NCBI RefSeq assembly: GCF_001949145.1
Contig: NW_019091552.1
Location: 194,645-215,898, forward strand
DNA: 21,254 nt
Origin: Acanthaster planci
Lineage: Eukaryota > Echinodermata > Asteroidea > Valvatida > Acanthasteridae
Direction: 5' to 3'
The notes under the pieces were generated by a model. That model was not told where the DNA came from. It searched no databases and saw nothing but the letters and a program-made list of their open reading frames with translations. Position numbers and translations under genes: made by a program. Positions 9,156 through 19,886 of the stretch are shown here, in pieces (within the stretch, counting starts at the first letter, position 1; each line of letters opens with the position of its first letter).

Positions 9156-11845
9156 ATGCCCTTATCGGAGTTTTTTGGGTTTTTTTGTTTTGAGGAAGGG
9201 GGAGGGAACTTTTTTATCATAAGCACACCCTTGAGGAAGTGTAGAACAGAGCAGTTAAAGAGGATAGAGAAAAGAATTAATTGCTTAAGGTTCTTTTGTT
9301 CTTTCTGTTGGGTAAAGAAACTCCTGATGTACAGTCATTGGCTCGATGAAAATGATGTTTAAGGGGACCATGAAGACATGTTAATGAAGATAACAAAAAC
9401 ATGGCTGAAAGGTTCTACCTCGAAGAGGTCAGTTTTAAACTTTACCGTCGATGTCCCGCCTTTATACTTCTGCTATGCCGTCAACCGCCAATCCTGGCAA
9501 TATTTGAACAAATATTATTGCGAAATTAATTATTACAGTTTTTATTTGCAAGTGCAGTTTCTAAAAAAAAAACAGTTCTGGGAAAAAATTTGAACTAATG
9601 CTTAGAACAAGCCCGATAACGCAAACAGAAGGAAAGCAACTTGAGGACGAATATGTACCACGTGTTGTTTACCACAATGCACTTGTTAAGATTGCCTCAT
9701 CGCGGTATGACATCTGTAATCGATTCTTGATTTCCCGATTATTCTGTATTTGTCAACTCTTAATCAAACAGCCAAACGGAACTTCCGATCATCTGCGGTC
9801 AATTCCGACCTGGTATGCGGCGGTACGTTTTGATGTGGGCACAACACGGTGGGATACCTGTCATCAAATTAATCAATCAGCAGTGTTAACCACACTCGAA
9901 TCGCCGTTGTTCGGTATGGCTAGACAGTCTCGCTGGTGAAATGCAGAAAAGTGCGAAGCTGCAACTCCCCGCTGGGGCGATGCTCTCAAAAAGTCGATGA
10001 AAGCGGCCTAATATTTTGGCATGTAAGTCTGGTTACATGCATTAATCATTAAAGACTCGAATCTAGACAGTCTAGCGGGTGGGCCTGGAGCCCACTTGCT
10101 AAGATTAGCTTTTTTGAGATAAACATGACCGATGAGATACGGTTGGTTTGGGATATGTTTTGAACCCCTGGCACAACTAATGATACATATTGAATCAGGA
10201 GTCTTAGGCCAAATTTTGACAATGTACAACATGCTTTAAAATTTACGGAGGGAAAGTGTTAATAAACAATATATTTCCAGGCGTAATGAATCGAATGGTG
10301 ACCGTAAACCCTTAAAGAGATAAACTTGATTTTGATTGTTACAAGCAGGCAATACAGACTAGCAGGAAGAGTTCTGGTGAAAGCAGTACTAGACATTTTT
10401 AAACAGATCTTAGTTTAAAAGTTTAAAACTATTTATCAGTAACGCTGAAGTAAGCGAGATTGACACCGCCAGTAGGGCCGACTGACTTCGTAGGAATATT
10501 CGGCAATATGTATGCGCGTGCCTCTTGCAAGAGACAAGTGTAGAACAAATCTTCAGACCATCTATGCTGCTGCCGAAGGCCTCTTTCGAAGAGATTTGCT
10601 CAACTCAGGGCCCAGCCCGAGGAAAGAGCTTATACTTACAACTTGATTATGACCTTACCGGGTGCTTCGCTTGGAAGCATTCCTCGCTCCCTACAAGCTC
10701 CGTGCCCTCAATGCAAACCAATGAGGTTCAGCATTACCCATGGGGCATCATGGAGGTGTGTGGCAGAGAGTTTGGACCTCACACCTACGTAGTACAATCA
10801 TCGAGACGCGAATGATCTTGCCTACAAATGATGTGGTGCATAAATTTTGTTGGGTAAGTCGACTGTGATATTCTAAGGAACTTCCAGATGGTACTGCTCG
10901 GATGAAATTGATTGGAACATGAACATTCATAAAAAGCAATATGTGCAGATTTATGCGAACTTTTAGCTTAAATGAAAAAAATAATAGACTCAACTGTGTC
11001 TCACTAAGTTGGAGTAAGCGATCGGTCATTGTAACTTGAAAAACAGGAAGCACTTGTAACTAGGACATTCCTGTCAAATTCTTTTCAATGAAAAAGTAAA
11101 AAAATCTATTGAGCCATTAGAGGAGATCTCCAAAACAAAAGAGACATCATATTAATGATATTTCTTTCCCGCCAGTAGTGCTTTTGGCTTGCTTGACAGC
11201 TATTTGTGAACTCAGTCAACAACCATGCGCACATAACCGTAAGCCTTTATGTAACATACGCACACAGGTACTTTAGTACTCTGTAGTTACTGAACAATAG
11301 TCAACTTCAGTGAAGCAGTTAAACTTACTTCGAGTTTACACAGTTGTTAAATGCTGAAAGACAGCATTCATTGGCTTTGGAAAACCGCCTTGAAAAAGAC
11401 TATGAGTTTATTAAGACAACGTCCTGGAACCCGGAGGCTAGACGGAGTTTACTCCCGTATCACATGCATAGGCCGAAATGTTTCATTGCATTACGCCCTG
11501 GAAAACCAGATCTACAGAAAACACACAGTCGCCACTTCCACAGCAGACTTAGTTTTCACACTACATCTCAGCTCCTAAGCTTTTTCGTCTGACCTTTCGG
11601 TAAATGAGCTCCGCGATGGTTAACAGCATTATCGAGAAATCAGACCCCCCTTGCCTGATTAGGAACTGGTTTACTCCGCTACGAATACTCCGTTTAAAAC
11701 GCTTCCCTCGATTGACGAAATGTTGACATTGATCACTTGAGACACGCATGATTTGCATGGCTTTCGCTGAAGGCGAGCCAGGAGTTGGACGGAAGGTTTC
11801 ATTAATGTGACGTTACCATTAGCTGACTTAAAGTCGGTTCATAAA
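9156..11845. other. 2.7 kb without a supported gene
   Basis: Several ORFs of 70-113 codons exist: 9598-9939 and 10525-10815 on plus, and 10748-11053 on minus. None carries a recognisable motif or convincing splice sites. A GTAAGT at about 10855 has no evident exon before it. Confidence 0.45.
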
Positions 11846-11975
11846 GCAAACACGAGCATGAAATTGTGACGTCAGAGTAGAGATACGTGCTGCGAATTCG
11901 CACGATTTGAACAAACTTCAACTCAAGCGAATTTCGTTGGAAATGTGGCACGACCAATTTGCTTCACTTTTGCGG
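11846..11975 (+). repeat. Dispersed repeat, copy A
   Basis: This 130-bp block aligns along its length with 17095-17234. Shared words in the same order are AACACGA, TTGTGACGT, CGAATTCGCA, TTCAACT, GCGAATTTCG, AAATGT, CCAATT and a final TT-GC. A CRE-like TGACGTCA lies at 11867-11874 in this copy. No coding capacity or clear terminal repeats are seen. It ends just before the possible exon starting at 11989. Confidence 0.7.
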
Positions 11976-11988
11976 TGTCTTATGTTAG

Positions 11989-12197
11989 GAACCGGCCTTT
12001 CAAGGGCATTGCTTGATCCATACATATGTACACCTGATACGCAACGTTGCAATGACTTATTCCCCACAAAAACATGCTCTATGACTGTCAATGTTGTTTG
12101 GACAAGTCCTGTTTTCAAAGATGGTGGACCACAAGGGATTGTGGTAGATTATGACGTATCTGTAGAGGATCAATATTATACTAATCCGGTCACTTAG
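11989..12197 (+). CDS. Fibronectin-III-like fragment, possible terminal exon
   Basis: After a pyrimidine-rich tract and TTAG (11985-11988) the frame is open to TAG at 12195-12197. The translation first shows three cysteines (PYICTPDTQRCNDLFPTKTC). It then has MTVNVVWTSPVFKDGG and IVVDYDVSVED, alternating hydrophobic residues that match the B and C strands of a fibronectin type III domain: V-x-V-x-W-x-x-P, then GG, then Y/DYxV. A full FN3 domain is about 90-100 residues, so this would be only its first half, ending prematurely at the stop. The frame is also open back to 11907, but that part lies in repeat copy A, so I start after the AG. No strong donor follows. It may be a last exon, a truncated relic or an isolated exon of a larger extracellular protein. 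FN3 assignment is inference. Confidence 0.35.
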
Positions 12198-12253
12198 TCT
12201 CTGTACACGCACCAAGTCCATCAGAAATGGAAGGAATATCCTGCCATTTATTG

Positions 12254-12365
12254 GATCGTGCTAGAACAATGCCTGACCCTTGATCAGGGACACTTTTTCC
12301 TTTTGCATTACAGGAAATGGTCTCTTTTTCTAAAATGAGTGATTCCAATCATTTTAGGCACGATC
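12254..12365. repeat. Nested inverted repeat, MITE-like remnant
   Basis: GATCGTGC (12254-12261) pairs perfectly with GCACGATC (12358-12365), with weaker similarity continuing outward on both sides. Inside, CTAAAATGA (12330-12338) pairs perfectly with TCATTTTAG (12349-12357), nested with TGATT/AATCA. A good splice-acceptor-like tract (TTTTTCCTTTTGCATTACAG, ending at 12312) lies inside, but no open frame follows it. Confidence 0.4.
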
Positions 12366-12819
12366 AACGAATGTCACCCTCCTGTAACAGAGTAAATTCT
12401 CGCCTTATGACAGTAATCATAGCCAACAAGAAGAACACAAGCAAACAAGCTAAGCGAATTATGATAAAAGTTAAAGCAGAACTCATTGCAAATTAAAATC
12501 TTTCGAAAACATTCAAACTATTTGACATTAAAACACGCAAAATTTATCGAAGACCCAGAACCTCTTATCAGTGCAATGTGTACTTTTTCATGATCCTACC
12601 TTTAATACACCCAGTCCCACAGATTCGGCCTCGCTGCAACTGTTGAGCCTCCGCCGGAGCCAATTCAAACAAGCGACCGTATATCGTTGACAGAAGCCTC
12701 CGCTTAGAGAGGGAACGGCACCTTAACTTTTGAATATTAAAGTCGGGCGCGTAATCGGTTCACTGTTGCAACCTAGTCCTGTTGGGTTATTTCTTTGGTA
12801 TAAATACTTTAAAGTAAAG
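12366..12819. other. No supported gene
   Basis: AT-rich up to about 12600, then gradually more GC-rich. It contains a TATAAATA at 12799-12806, discussed among the rejected items. Confidence 0.45.
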
Positions 12820-13553
12820 ATGCCCCGTCTCCTGGAAAGCTCCCCTAGACCTCGGGGCAAAAAAAAACCCAAGCCCTGGTATGACCTGTGCGCGACTGAT
12901 GGTGACCGCCGAGTCGAAGGTGTAGTGCCAAGGGCAACTTCTTCTGCTACTAGGTCTACTTCACTGAAATGTCCTTTTGAGGAGGCTCGTGGTTATATAC
13001 ACCAGTTCGGACTACAGAGACACTAAGGCAAGTGCTCATTGCAGGAAGTGCGCCAACGGAAGAAATCAAAGGCACCACTTGAGACCGAACACGGTCACAA
13101 TTTTTTTTTTTTACTTCTTCTCTCGGTCATTATATGCTCCTGGTTTGGGTCTGCAAAGAACAAGAAGATCCATCACCTTGATAGCTTGGCGATGAGTGAG
13201 GGACTTCATCGTTTGGCCTGCTTCCCCGGCTAGAACCGCTCTCTCAACCTGAGCTCAGGGTTTCGGCTGTCGCTGAGCCTGAGTTTTACCGTCAAGAGGG
13301 TCTCGTCGACGGCGCAATATCCCGCTCCGTAGCCGCTAAATTATTTCTTGAGTGTTTGATTTGTATTGATGTCGATCCAGTCCCCTTTGCAAGCGCGGTT
13401 TCACTGCGAGTCCAAGGCCTGTCGTCACGCGAAAAAATCTTGAACTGCAGTCTTGATCTTGAACAGGAAATCTTGTCGACAGTTCGAGTATACCAAGAAC
13501 GGACAGGAAGACTCCGCCTGAAGTTGCGTGGCAAATATTTTTCACTCCGATGA
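12820..13553 (+). pseudogene. GC-richer island with fragmented open frames
   Basis: Base composition rises clearly above the flanks, about half G+C in its first 200 bases. Three plus-strand open pieces follow one another in different frames. The first runs from an ATG at 12820 to a stop near 13026 and includes PRPRGKKKPKPWYDLC and CPFEEARGYIHQFGL. The second is 13039-13233. The third has no ATG and runs from 13200 to TGA at 13551-13553 (117 codons), with VYQERTGRLRLKLRGKYFSL near its end. An A9 run (12859-12867) and a T12 run (13101-13112) lie inside. FEEARGYIHQFGL recalls the FEEAR-x-Y-x-x-x-LGL start of a repeat found in some integrase-like proteins, but the rest of that repeat is not seen. 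A minus-strand 95-codon frame (13292-13579) overlaps. This could be a decayed mobile-element gene; the identity is unresolved. Confidence 0.25.
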
Positions 13554-14494
13554 TATTTTCTCACTAATTGAATGCCCAATGAACTTCATTATGATTAAAC
13601 ACTCAACAATAACAACAAAAAATACACCTGCTTTAATTTGTGAAAATGATGCCTTTCAGACTACGAGTTTGCGTTAAACTTGATATTTCGAATATTGTTC
13701 AACCTAGTTTTTACTTCGACGGCTTATGTAATTTTATTTAAACTTTCGAAGATGACAGTTTCTTGACATTTCCTATTATTATTATCAAGTAATTCTCGTC
13801 GAATAATACCAGAGTTAAAGGAACCCATCATAACTTTAACTTCACACCAGGTAATTAGTATTTCATGGCCTGAATTGGAACAAGCTAAAGTTTTAACAAC
13901 TAACATCAAGTCAAACCCCCCCCAACAGTAACAAAATGTGGCGTGTATATGTAGCGCGTTTGTTTGGAATGAATAGTGTACCTGTGTTCCATCACCTAAC
14001 ATACATATAAAACAAAAATGCCAATTTACAACCTACTGATATGGACACTCTGTTATCTTTGTGCCTCATACTCGTTTTGAAGAGGAAGCCATTTTCGTTT
14101 CCTTGTTACAAATTGATAACAATCGAATGACATGGTACCAGTCTATGTTTTGATTGGTATGCGTCCCTCTCCACCCTTTCAACCTGTTTCAAATCTGACT
14201 TAAAATATCAAGTCATGTTCAATCAGAAATTTGAAAATTATTCAGTGGATCAGACGGATACTAATGGTACGTGAAATTTCATTGTCAGGCCTACTCTACT
14301 TTTTGCTTGCTTCCATTTCTACTCCAAGATTGACTTGTTTGGAATTAGGCCCTATCCTAGCTTTTGTATTATCGCTGCCCAACTGTGGATAAAGTCAATT
14401 CTAAGGCAAAAGACCAAAGTACTGAACAGGTGATCAATATTTTTGGCCTCTAAACGATTTTATCAGGAAGTATTCTCATTTGGGAACTTCCAGA
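13554..14494. other. No supported gene
   Basis: AT-rich. A C8 run is at 13916-13923, and a 92-codon minus-strand ORF (13724-14002) is judged to be chance. Confidence 0.5.
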
Positions 14495-14794
14495 CTCTTG
14501 CATCTAAAGGTTTTGGGGAGACTGAAATATTGATTTTTCAGTGAAAAATATGTACATTTATCCATGCTCTCGCTCATACCTTCAAATGAATGCACAAGTT
14601 TAAAAAGGAAAACAGCTGCGAGGAGGTGTTGATATGTTTTATTGATTACAGGAATCGTTTAATTTTGGATTTCACTCATGTATCTTTCGATTTTTTTGAG
14701 ATTTGTAGAATTGTGAATTTTCAATGAAAAAACGTGTATGAAGTATCCCTGCTCTTGCTCCTACCTTGAATCGAACCCACAAAACACTGAGAAG
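14495..14794. repeat. Divergent direct repeat, 180-bp period
   Basis: 14495-14597 and 14675-14794 align from CTCTTGCATCT / CTCATGTATCT through TTTTCA-TGAAAAA and ATCC-TGCTCT-GCTC-TACCTT to CACAA. The copy starts are 180 bases apart. Weaker echoes of the GAAAAA-CGTG-ATGA segment occur near 14949, so a third copy is possible. The second copy extends into the SINE-like sequence described separately. Confidence 0.55.
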
Positions 14795-14831
14795 TCATGA
14801 TAGTTTCAGTGCATGGTGCACCTGCCATGGA
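14764..14831 (-). repeat. tRNA-derived SINE-like remnant
   Basis: Read on the minus strand, a box-B-like GGTTCGATTC (14777-14768) is preceded 50 bases earlier by a box-A-like TGGCAGGTGCAC (14827-14816). This is the spacing of an internal RNA polymerase III promoter. The T-arm stem is no longer complementary, so it is not a working tRNA. Probably the head of an old SINE, or a tRNA pseudogene. Confidence 0.35.
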
Positions 14832-15154
14832 AAAAAAACCAATGATACAAAGTGAACAAAACCGCATTCAGCCCAAGCTTCATGGGCAAATTATCAAATT
14901 GGGTAGTGGACTTACCTCACTGCACTGAAATCCTAAGAGTTTTGCTTGAGAAAAACGTGCATGAGATTTTTCTCTTTAATTGGTCAAACTGCAGATACAT
15001 GCATACATTGTAAATTGCGAGTTGGGTCAATATATTGGAACTGGAAAGAAAAAAATATGAATGAAAATGATCCCTCTGGATATAAGAGCATTCCAAAATG
15101 AATTTGCTAAGGCCAACGAAGACTATCCGTTAATTTAATCAAGCAAAGTAAACC
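14832..15154. other. No supported gene; isolated minus-strand donor
   Basis: A consensus donor on the minus strand (GTGAG then GTAAGT, with the donor GT at 14915-14914) is present. The DNA before it shows no convincing open exon. Confidence 0.45.
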
Positions 15155-15330
15155 TACACGGTTACCGTATCTGGGAGGAACCGGAGGCAATTTGTCCTCC
15201 GTGCAACGGTGGCCGATCCGTGTACCGGGCGGAGTCTCTCTTTCTCTCTTAACCACGTGGCGCTCCACGCGCAGTCATTTGTCAGAGTAATTACGCGCCA
15301 TTTGATTTACGCTCCAAGGTGAGGCTTGTA
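15155..15330. promoter_or_regulatory. Small GC-rich patch with E-box palindrome
   Basis: A locally GC- and CpG-richer patch in AT-rich surroundings. It holds the hairpin CGGAGG (15182-15187) / CCTCCG (15196-15201), the palindrome CCACGTGG (15253-15260; CACGTG is the bHLH-ZIP E-box) and a donor-like CCAAG followed by GTGAGG (GT at 15319). A promoter with a non-coding first exon, or a GC-rich repeat fragment, are both possible. No TATA or initiator can be assigned. Confidence 0.2.
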
Positions 15331-17094
15331 AACGGGGAACGGTTACTTACTATGCTTGATCGAGCAATGTATAGAGCCCTTTCCCCACTCTCGAGTGAGG
15401 GACATGAAGTACTATTCTTAGCGAAGCACATACATTTGCTCAGAATGTATCCATAATTATCGTTACTATCTTAGTTTCAATGCTAAGCGTAGATTCAGGT
15501 GTAGAGCATTTCCGTTCTTACTATTTCCTCTTATATAGGCTATTTACGCATTTATATTTAAAATCTTGCCCGATCAAAAGTTTTGAGGGGGGGAGAGTTA
15601 AAGGCCTTTAGTGCTTCATTTCATAACTTCCCCAAGATCAGACCCTGCTCAATCGAAATCTTTCCAATCTACGAACGGTAATTGAAAGTTATTCTGGGAA
15701 GGAAAAAACCAAATTAACAGGGACATAGAATTCAACATAATGGCAAGTCTCCCTGACAGCTCTGTAGCAATAGAAAAGCAATGCACTCTTCTTAAAAAAA
15801 GGGGTTGTCTTGAACAGAGGCGAATCCAGCTTTAAAATTCAAAAGCGGAAGCCATTCGGGCTAAATATTCAACAAGATGTCGGGGAGAAACGAAATCAAA
15901 AGCATACTCAATTCTGTCCCAACGGGTGTAGGCCTAATCTTTAATCAAGTTCAAGTTCTGGTTTTAGATGTTGCATCTGTAGTTGAATCTGAGTCTGGTT
16001 AACTTTCCTGCCTACGCAATACCGAGTCTATGGCGACTAACGGTTATGTCTACCATCAATCAACGCTGCCCACTATACCTAATTACCTCTATATAGCCTC
16101 GGCCTTTCCTGAAGCGTAAATGTTGTAGATTCCGCTGGCCGTCCACGCGGCCTTGGAAATATGAAAAGGTGTACTGATTCCCTATTGTACCAGCTAGCAA
16201 TGTTTATGATACACAGTAGTGTTCATCTGTTATATGTATTACACTTATGCAGAACTTTACATCAATGACCTCATTAACCAAACTGTGTCGTCGATGCATT
16301 ACATAATGAAAGTGACACAACGACGATTAAGGAGAAAATTAATGACGACAAAAAATTAGAGAAAATGTTTACTCGATAAAGCTAGTACGACGGACTTGAG
16401 CGTGTTTCGATGTTGGAGTCCTTTCATTGGGAAAAAACTGTTTTAGCCTCAATACACTTTTTAAACTCTTTTGAATTAGAGTTTTGTTTGTTAGCGTTAG
16501 TCATTGGACACTAATGTGTAGAAACTGAACAACTGTTAAGCATCAATACACGTTTACAAAGAAATAGCAAGATTGCGTTTCATTGCTCAAAAAGTTTTTA
16601 GCAGTTCACCATGATTATTGCCTCTTGATATGAATATCAAATGATAAACACGTATTTCTTAGCTCGAGGAGTATTTTGTTTGGGAATTCCGCATGTCATT
16701 CCGAAAATGATTTTTACCACAGCTGAGAAATATCAATATAAGAAACTATCAATGTTCCTTTTGCCCACATTGCGATCACAACTCTATATTGCGCTTTCTC
16801 CCCGTGAAATCATCAAATCCAATGGATCCACAAGAAGCAGTTGTTACAAAAAGAAGTTAACGTTGCCGATTTGGGACAATCTATAGTTAGCTTTCATTCC
16901 TGACGCCAGCCACACAAGGGAACCTCACCTGACATCGTTTTAGAATCGTGATTTCTTCTGATATGTCCTCGAGGGAGGATTATTTACTTCTTTTTTTAGT
17001 TGGACGTATTTTCCGAAGCACCTGAATGAAAAGTAGCAGAAAACAATGTTTGACCAATTTCGCGATAAAGCCACTTAATAGACGGGGCGCTACA
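15331..17094. other. No supported gene
   Basis: AT-rich non-coding-looking DNA with a TAGGCCTA octamer at 15929-15936. The 81-codon plus-strand ORF at 16641-16886 shows no motif. Confidence 0.5.
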
Positions 17095-17234
17095 GCGAAC
17101 ACGAACACGACCCAGAATTTGTGACGTGAGATCAGAATATTAGCGCCTCGAATTCGCAAAAGTTTAACCATTTTCAACTTGGCGGCGAATTTCGCGGCAA
17201 ATGTCTCGTGATGTCCAATTCACTCTGCTTCCGC
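17095..17234 (+). repeat. Dispersed repeat, copy B
   Basis: This aligns with copy A at 11846-11975 in the same orientation, about 5.25 kb away. This copy keeps TTCAACTTGGCGGCGAATTT (17173-17192) and is likely closer to the ancestral sequence there, because its CpGs are better preserved. The flanks do not align clearly, so the pair is dispersed rather than part of a large duplication. Confidence 0.7.
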
Positions 17235-18897
17235 ATTCGCCTGAAGTATGAACCTGTTATTACTGTGTCCTTTTCTCAGGCTTTCAGAACGTATTTATCC
17301 CTCATCATGCTTCTTCCTTTCAGGGGAGAATGAAATTGTTTCAGAAGTATTTATTGATCTCTAATTCTCTATAAATTTCGTACAAGCAGAAAATAGCTCA
17401 TTCTCGCCAAATGAGAGAGAAAGATGTAAAAAAGAAGAAGACTAGATTAACCAAAACCAAATCCGCCCCTGAAATAAATAATTCGCAGTAAAGGTTCCAA
17501 TCATATACACCTTTGCACTCATATAGTCATAAACGCACACTCATTCGGATGAAACGACATGATCGAGCAGCCCAGTGAAATTGGGTTGCCTAACATTCAT
17601 CATGGGGTATTACTGTTTACATTGTAAGTCGTGGGGGGTCTAAACGCCCTTCTTTCAGACATTTGACGGTGTATTTAGCCTAAGCTTTCACCTCCCAGCA
17701 GGAACTGGGGGTAAGTCGTTCCATGGTTACGCTGAAATGTGTCCTTTGAGTTAAATCAGATTACCATTATGTAGCGTAGGTAGAGAGATGGTAGACACAA
17801 GTGCCCTTGTTTTTCCAGAGTACTTTTGCATATTGAAATAAAAAAATTTCTAATTAAGAGCGAGATCTTTAGCACAAAAACAGAAGTGAAGATGATGTTT
17901 CTGCAGTTGATTTCATGTTGCTAATGTGAGGTGCGCCAAAGTGCCCTAAGACAGGAAATCGAGATGAAAAAAATCCGGGACCAAAGAATCTTCAACCGAT
18001 AGAAGAAAAATTATATTTGAGATGAAAGAACCACAACCCTTAAATCAGGAATGAATGACCTTTGTGAGCTTACATGTAACGGCAAACAAAAAATGGAAAC
18101 CATCAAAATCGCTTATTTTGTTCAGGTTGATAGCAACTTTGGGTGAATCACAAATCGTACCTTAAAATATAATTCAATTATCAGATTTTGAAAACTGATA
18201 GTCGGAGCCAAGGCGTGTTTTTGCGCCTACTGCAAAACAGAATGTTCAAACCTTTCGGGTTGAAGACATGTATAAAAGCGTGTGAAAAGGATGAAGCAAA
18301 ATCGATGGCCTAAAAGAGAAGAGTCGATTCTGGAATGTATTGAAACACTTAACTCAATGCATTTAGCTTTCACCATTGCGGTAGTGTATTTCCACTGTAT
18401 CACATAGTCCTGACTTTGCTTTGTGATTCCTTTACGTTCTGTGTTCACTTCCATTAGAGTTGTATGTTTTTTTGGTGCTCTTAAATTTTTCAGACCGTTG
18501 CATTCTGCCTCTTTGCACCCCATGGCAGCCAAAGAAGTTATTGTAAAGTTGAGAAGTTGACATGCACAAGGAGTATAGAACCATTGCTAACGGCGGACCT
18601 TTTTTCAGCTGCTGTTCAGAAAAGCCACTGCCACGCAATTGTTTCTATTATTCACAGTGATTGCTTGGCGGGATTTCAACGTTAGGCCTATATGTACAGC
18701 AGTGTTTATGGCCAAGTACGAAGGCCAAAAATACATGGTTTGTAACATGAAAGAGTTACCAAGCTGCAAGGCCAATCATGGAAATATCTTTTGAGAAAAA
18801 TTATGCCCAGCTATGGTTGTAAATGGTGATGAAGCACGCCAGATTTGATGCTTCTGCAATCGGCATGTAAAGGATTGGAAGAAGTTTAGACAGCGTC
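17235..18897. other. No supported gene
   Basis: AT-rich. It contains a near-palindrome TATCAGATTTT/AAAACTGATA at about 18179-18201 and a TAGGCCTA at 18683-18690. A 101-codon minus-strand ORF (18227-18532) starts MAAMGCKEAECNGL and reads somewhat protein-like, but has no motif or splice support. Confidence 0.45.
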
Positions 18898-18906
18898 AGA
18901 GGGCGC
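18898..18906 (+). promoter_or_regulatory. CTCF-like core AGAGGGCGC, cluster site 1
   Basis: Exact AGAGGGCGC, followed by C and preceded by GTC. First of four in 1.5 kb; plus orientation. Confidence 0.35.
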
Positions 18907-18987
18907 CGTTGACATTATCAAGCCGCAGCAGTCGTGTAATTCTTCCGCCGTTTCCTATTTTTCGTTCACAATTACAGGGAAGTCACA

Positions 18988-18996
18988 AGAGGGCGC
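18988..18996 (+). promoter_or_regulatory. CTCF-like core AGAGGGCGC, cluster site 2
   Basis: Exact core in the context CACA-AGAGGGCGC-T, the closest match in the window to the longer vertebrate consensus CCAC-AGAGGGCGCT. Plus orientation. Confidence 0.4.
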
Positions 18997-19051
18997 TTTG
19001 CTGAAAGCGAACATGCGGCTGAACTGGCCCCTATCCCAATTGTGTAATTTT

Positions 19052-19335
19052 TTTTCCTAGGAAGGTTAGGGGTAATTATCATATATGGGAGTGGTTAACT
19101 GCAAGCTCGACACTTAACACTTAAGTGTTAAGGTAAATGTCGGACTTTACTTTCCTATTATAAAAACATCCTCCAACCAACTAATTCCCCACCAAGAAAA
19201 AAGTATAACTCTCATAACAGAGCTACCATGCGAGTCGGACAGTCTTATACTTAAAAGCTTGTGTACCCCATTTATGATAATTGCCTGGGCAAGGGTTAAG
19301 ATACGCCCATGTTATTATAAGTACCCCTAGGAAAA
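19052..19335. mobile_element. 284-bp MITE-like element with central palindrome
   Basis: The ends are perfect 10-bp inverted repeats: TTTTCCTAGG (19052-19061) and CCTAGGAAAA (19326-19335). A second inverted pair inside, AATTATCATATATGGG (19074-19089) and CCCATTTATGATAATT (19267-19282), matches at 15 of 16 positions. A perfect 20-bp palindrome, CTTAACACTTAAGTGTTAAG, lies at 19113-19132, bracketed by CGACA (19108-19112) and TGTCG (19138-19142). There is no ORF. No certain target-site duplication is visible, so the superfamily is not assigned. The terminal and subterminal inverted repeats make a non-autonomous DNA transposon the likeliest reading. Confidence 0.6.
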
Positions 19336-19877
19336 CTATTCGCGTCCCTATTATATGGGGACCGGTAGGTAGCTGCCGTCTAACGTGTGCGATCTTCCTT
19401 GCAATTTGGATGCTGAATATTTAAGATTTTGTCAGTCCAAAAGCAATGCTTTAACATGAAATACGTTTCAGCAGAGACGCGAATAAAACAAAAGTACCTA
19501 TCTTTTTGGGGCCGCTGTTGATCACAGTGTGGTAATTTAATTTTCAATGATTATCATTAATAAATCATTTTACGGCAATTTATTTCAAATAAGTGGTTAT
19601 TGTGTTAAATTTTAGATAAATGAACCATTTATGGTGAAGTTATTTTCGGTACCGGTAATAAAGACGGGGAAAAAATACTATCAGCTCCTGTTTGATTTGT
19701 GCATTGAACGGGCATCGTTTCCTCATTTACATACACCTGCAGGATTTTGCCATGTTCATTAACCGCTACTGGCCCCGCAGTGGTCTGTAAGCCGACTGGA
19801 GACTGCGCACGGGATGGGAACCGGTCATAAATGTGGCAACATGGAAAATAGGCCTATGGGTCTCGATCTGGGCCAAA

Positions 19878-19886
19878 AGAGGGCGC
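19878..19886 (+). promoter_or_regulatory. CTCF-like core AGAGGGCGC, cluster site 3
   Basis: Exact core followed by TA, in the context CCAAA-AGAGGGCGCTA. Plus orientation. It lies about 22 bases after a TAGGCCTA octamer (19849-19856). Confidence 0.35.

Noticed and set aside
9598-9939. 113-codon plus-strand ORF
   Set aside because: No motif, no splice context, and a length within chance expectation.
12799-12806. TATAAATA as a TATA box for the ATG at 12820
   Set aside because: The ATG is only about 21 bases after the box, so transcription would normally begin downstream of it. AT-rich DNA yields such words often.
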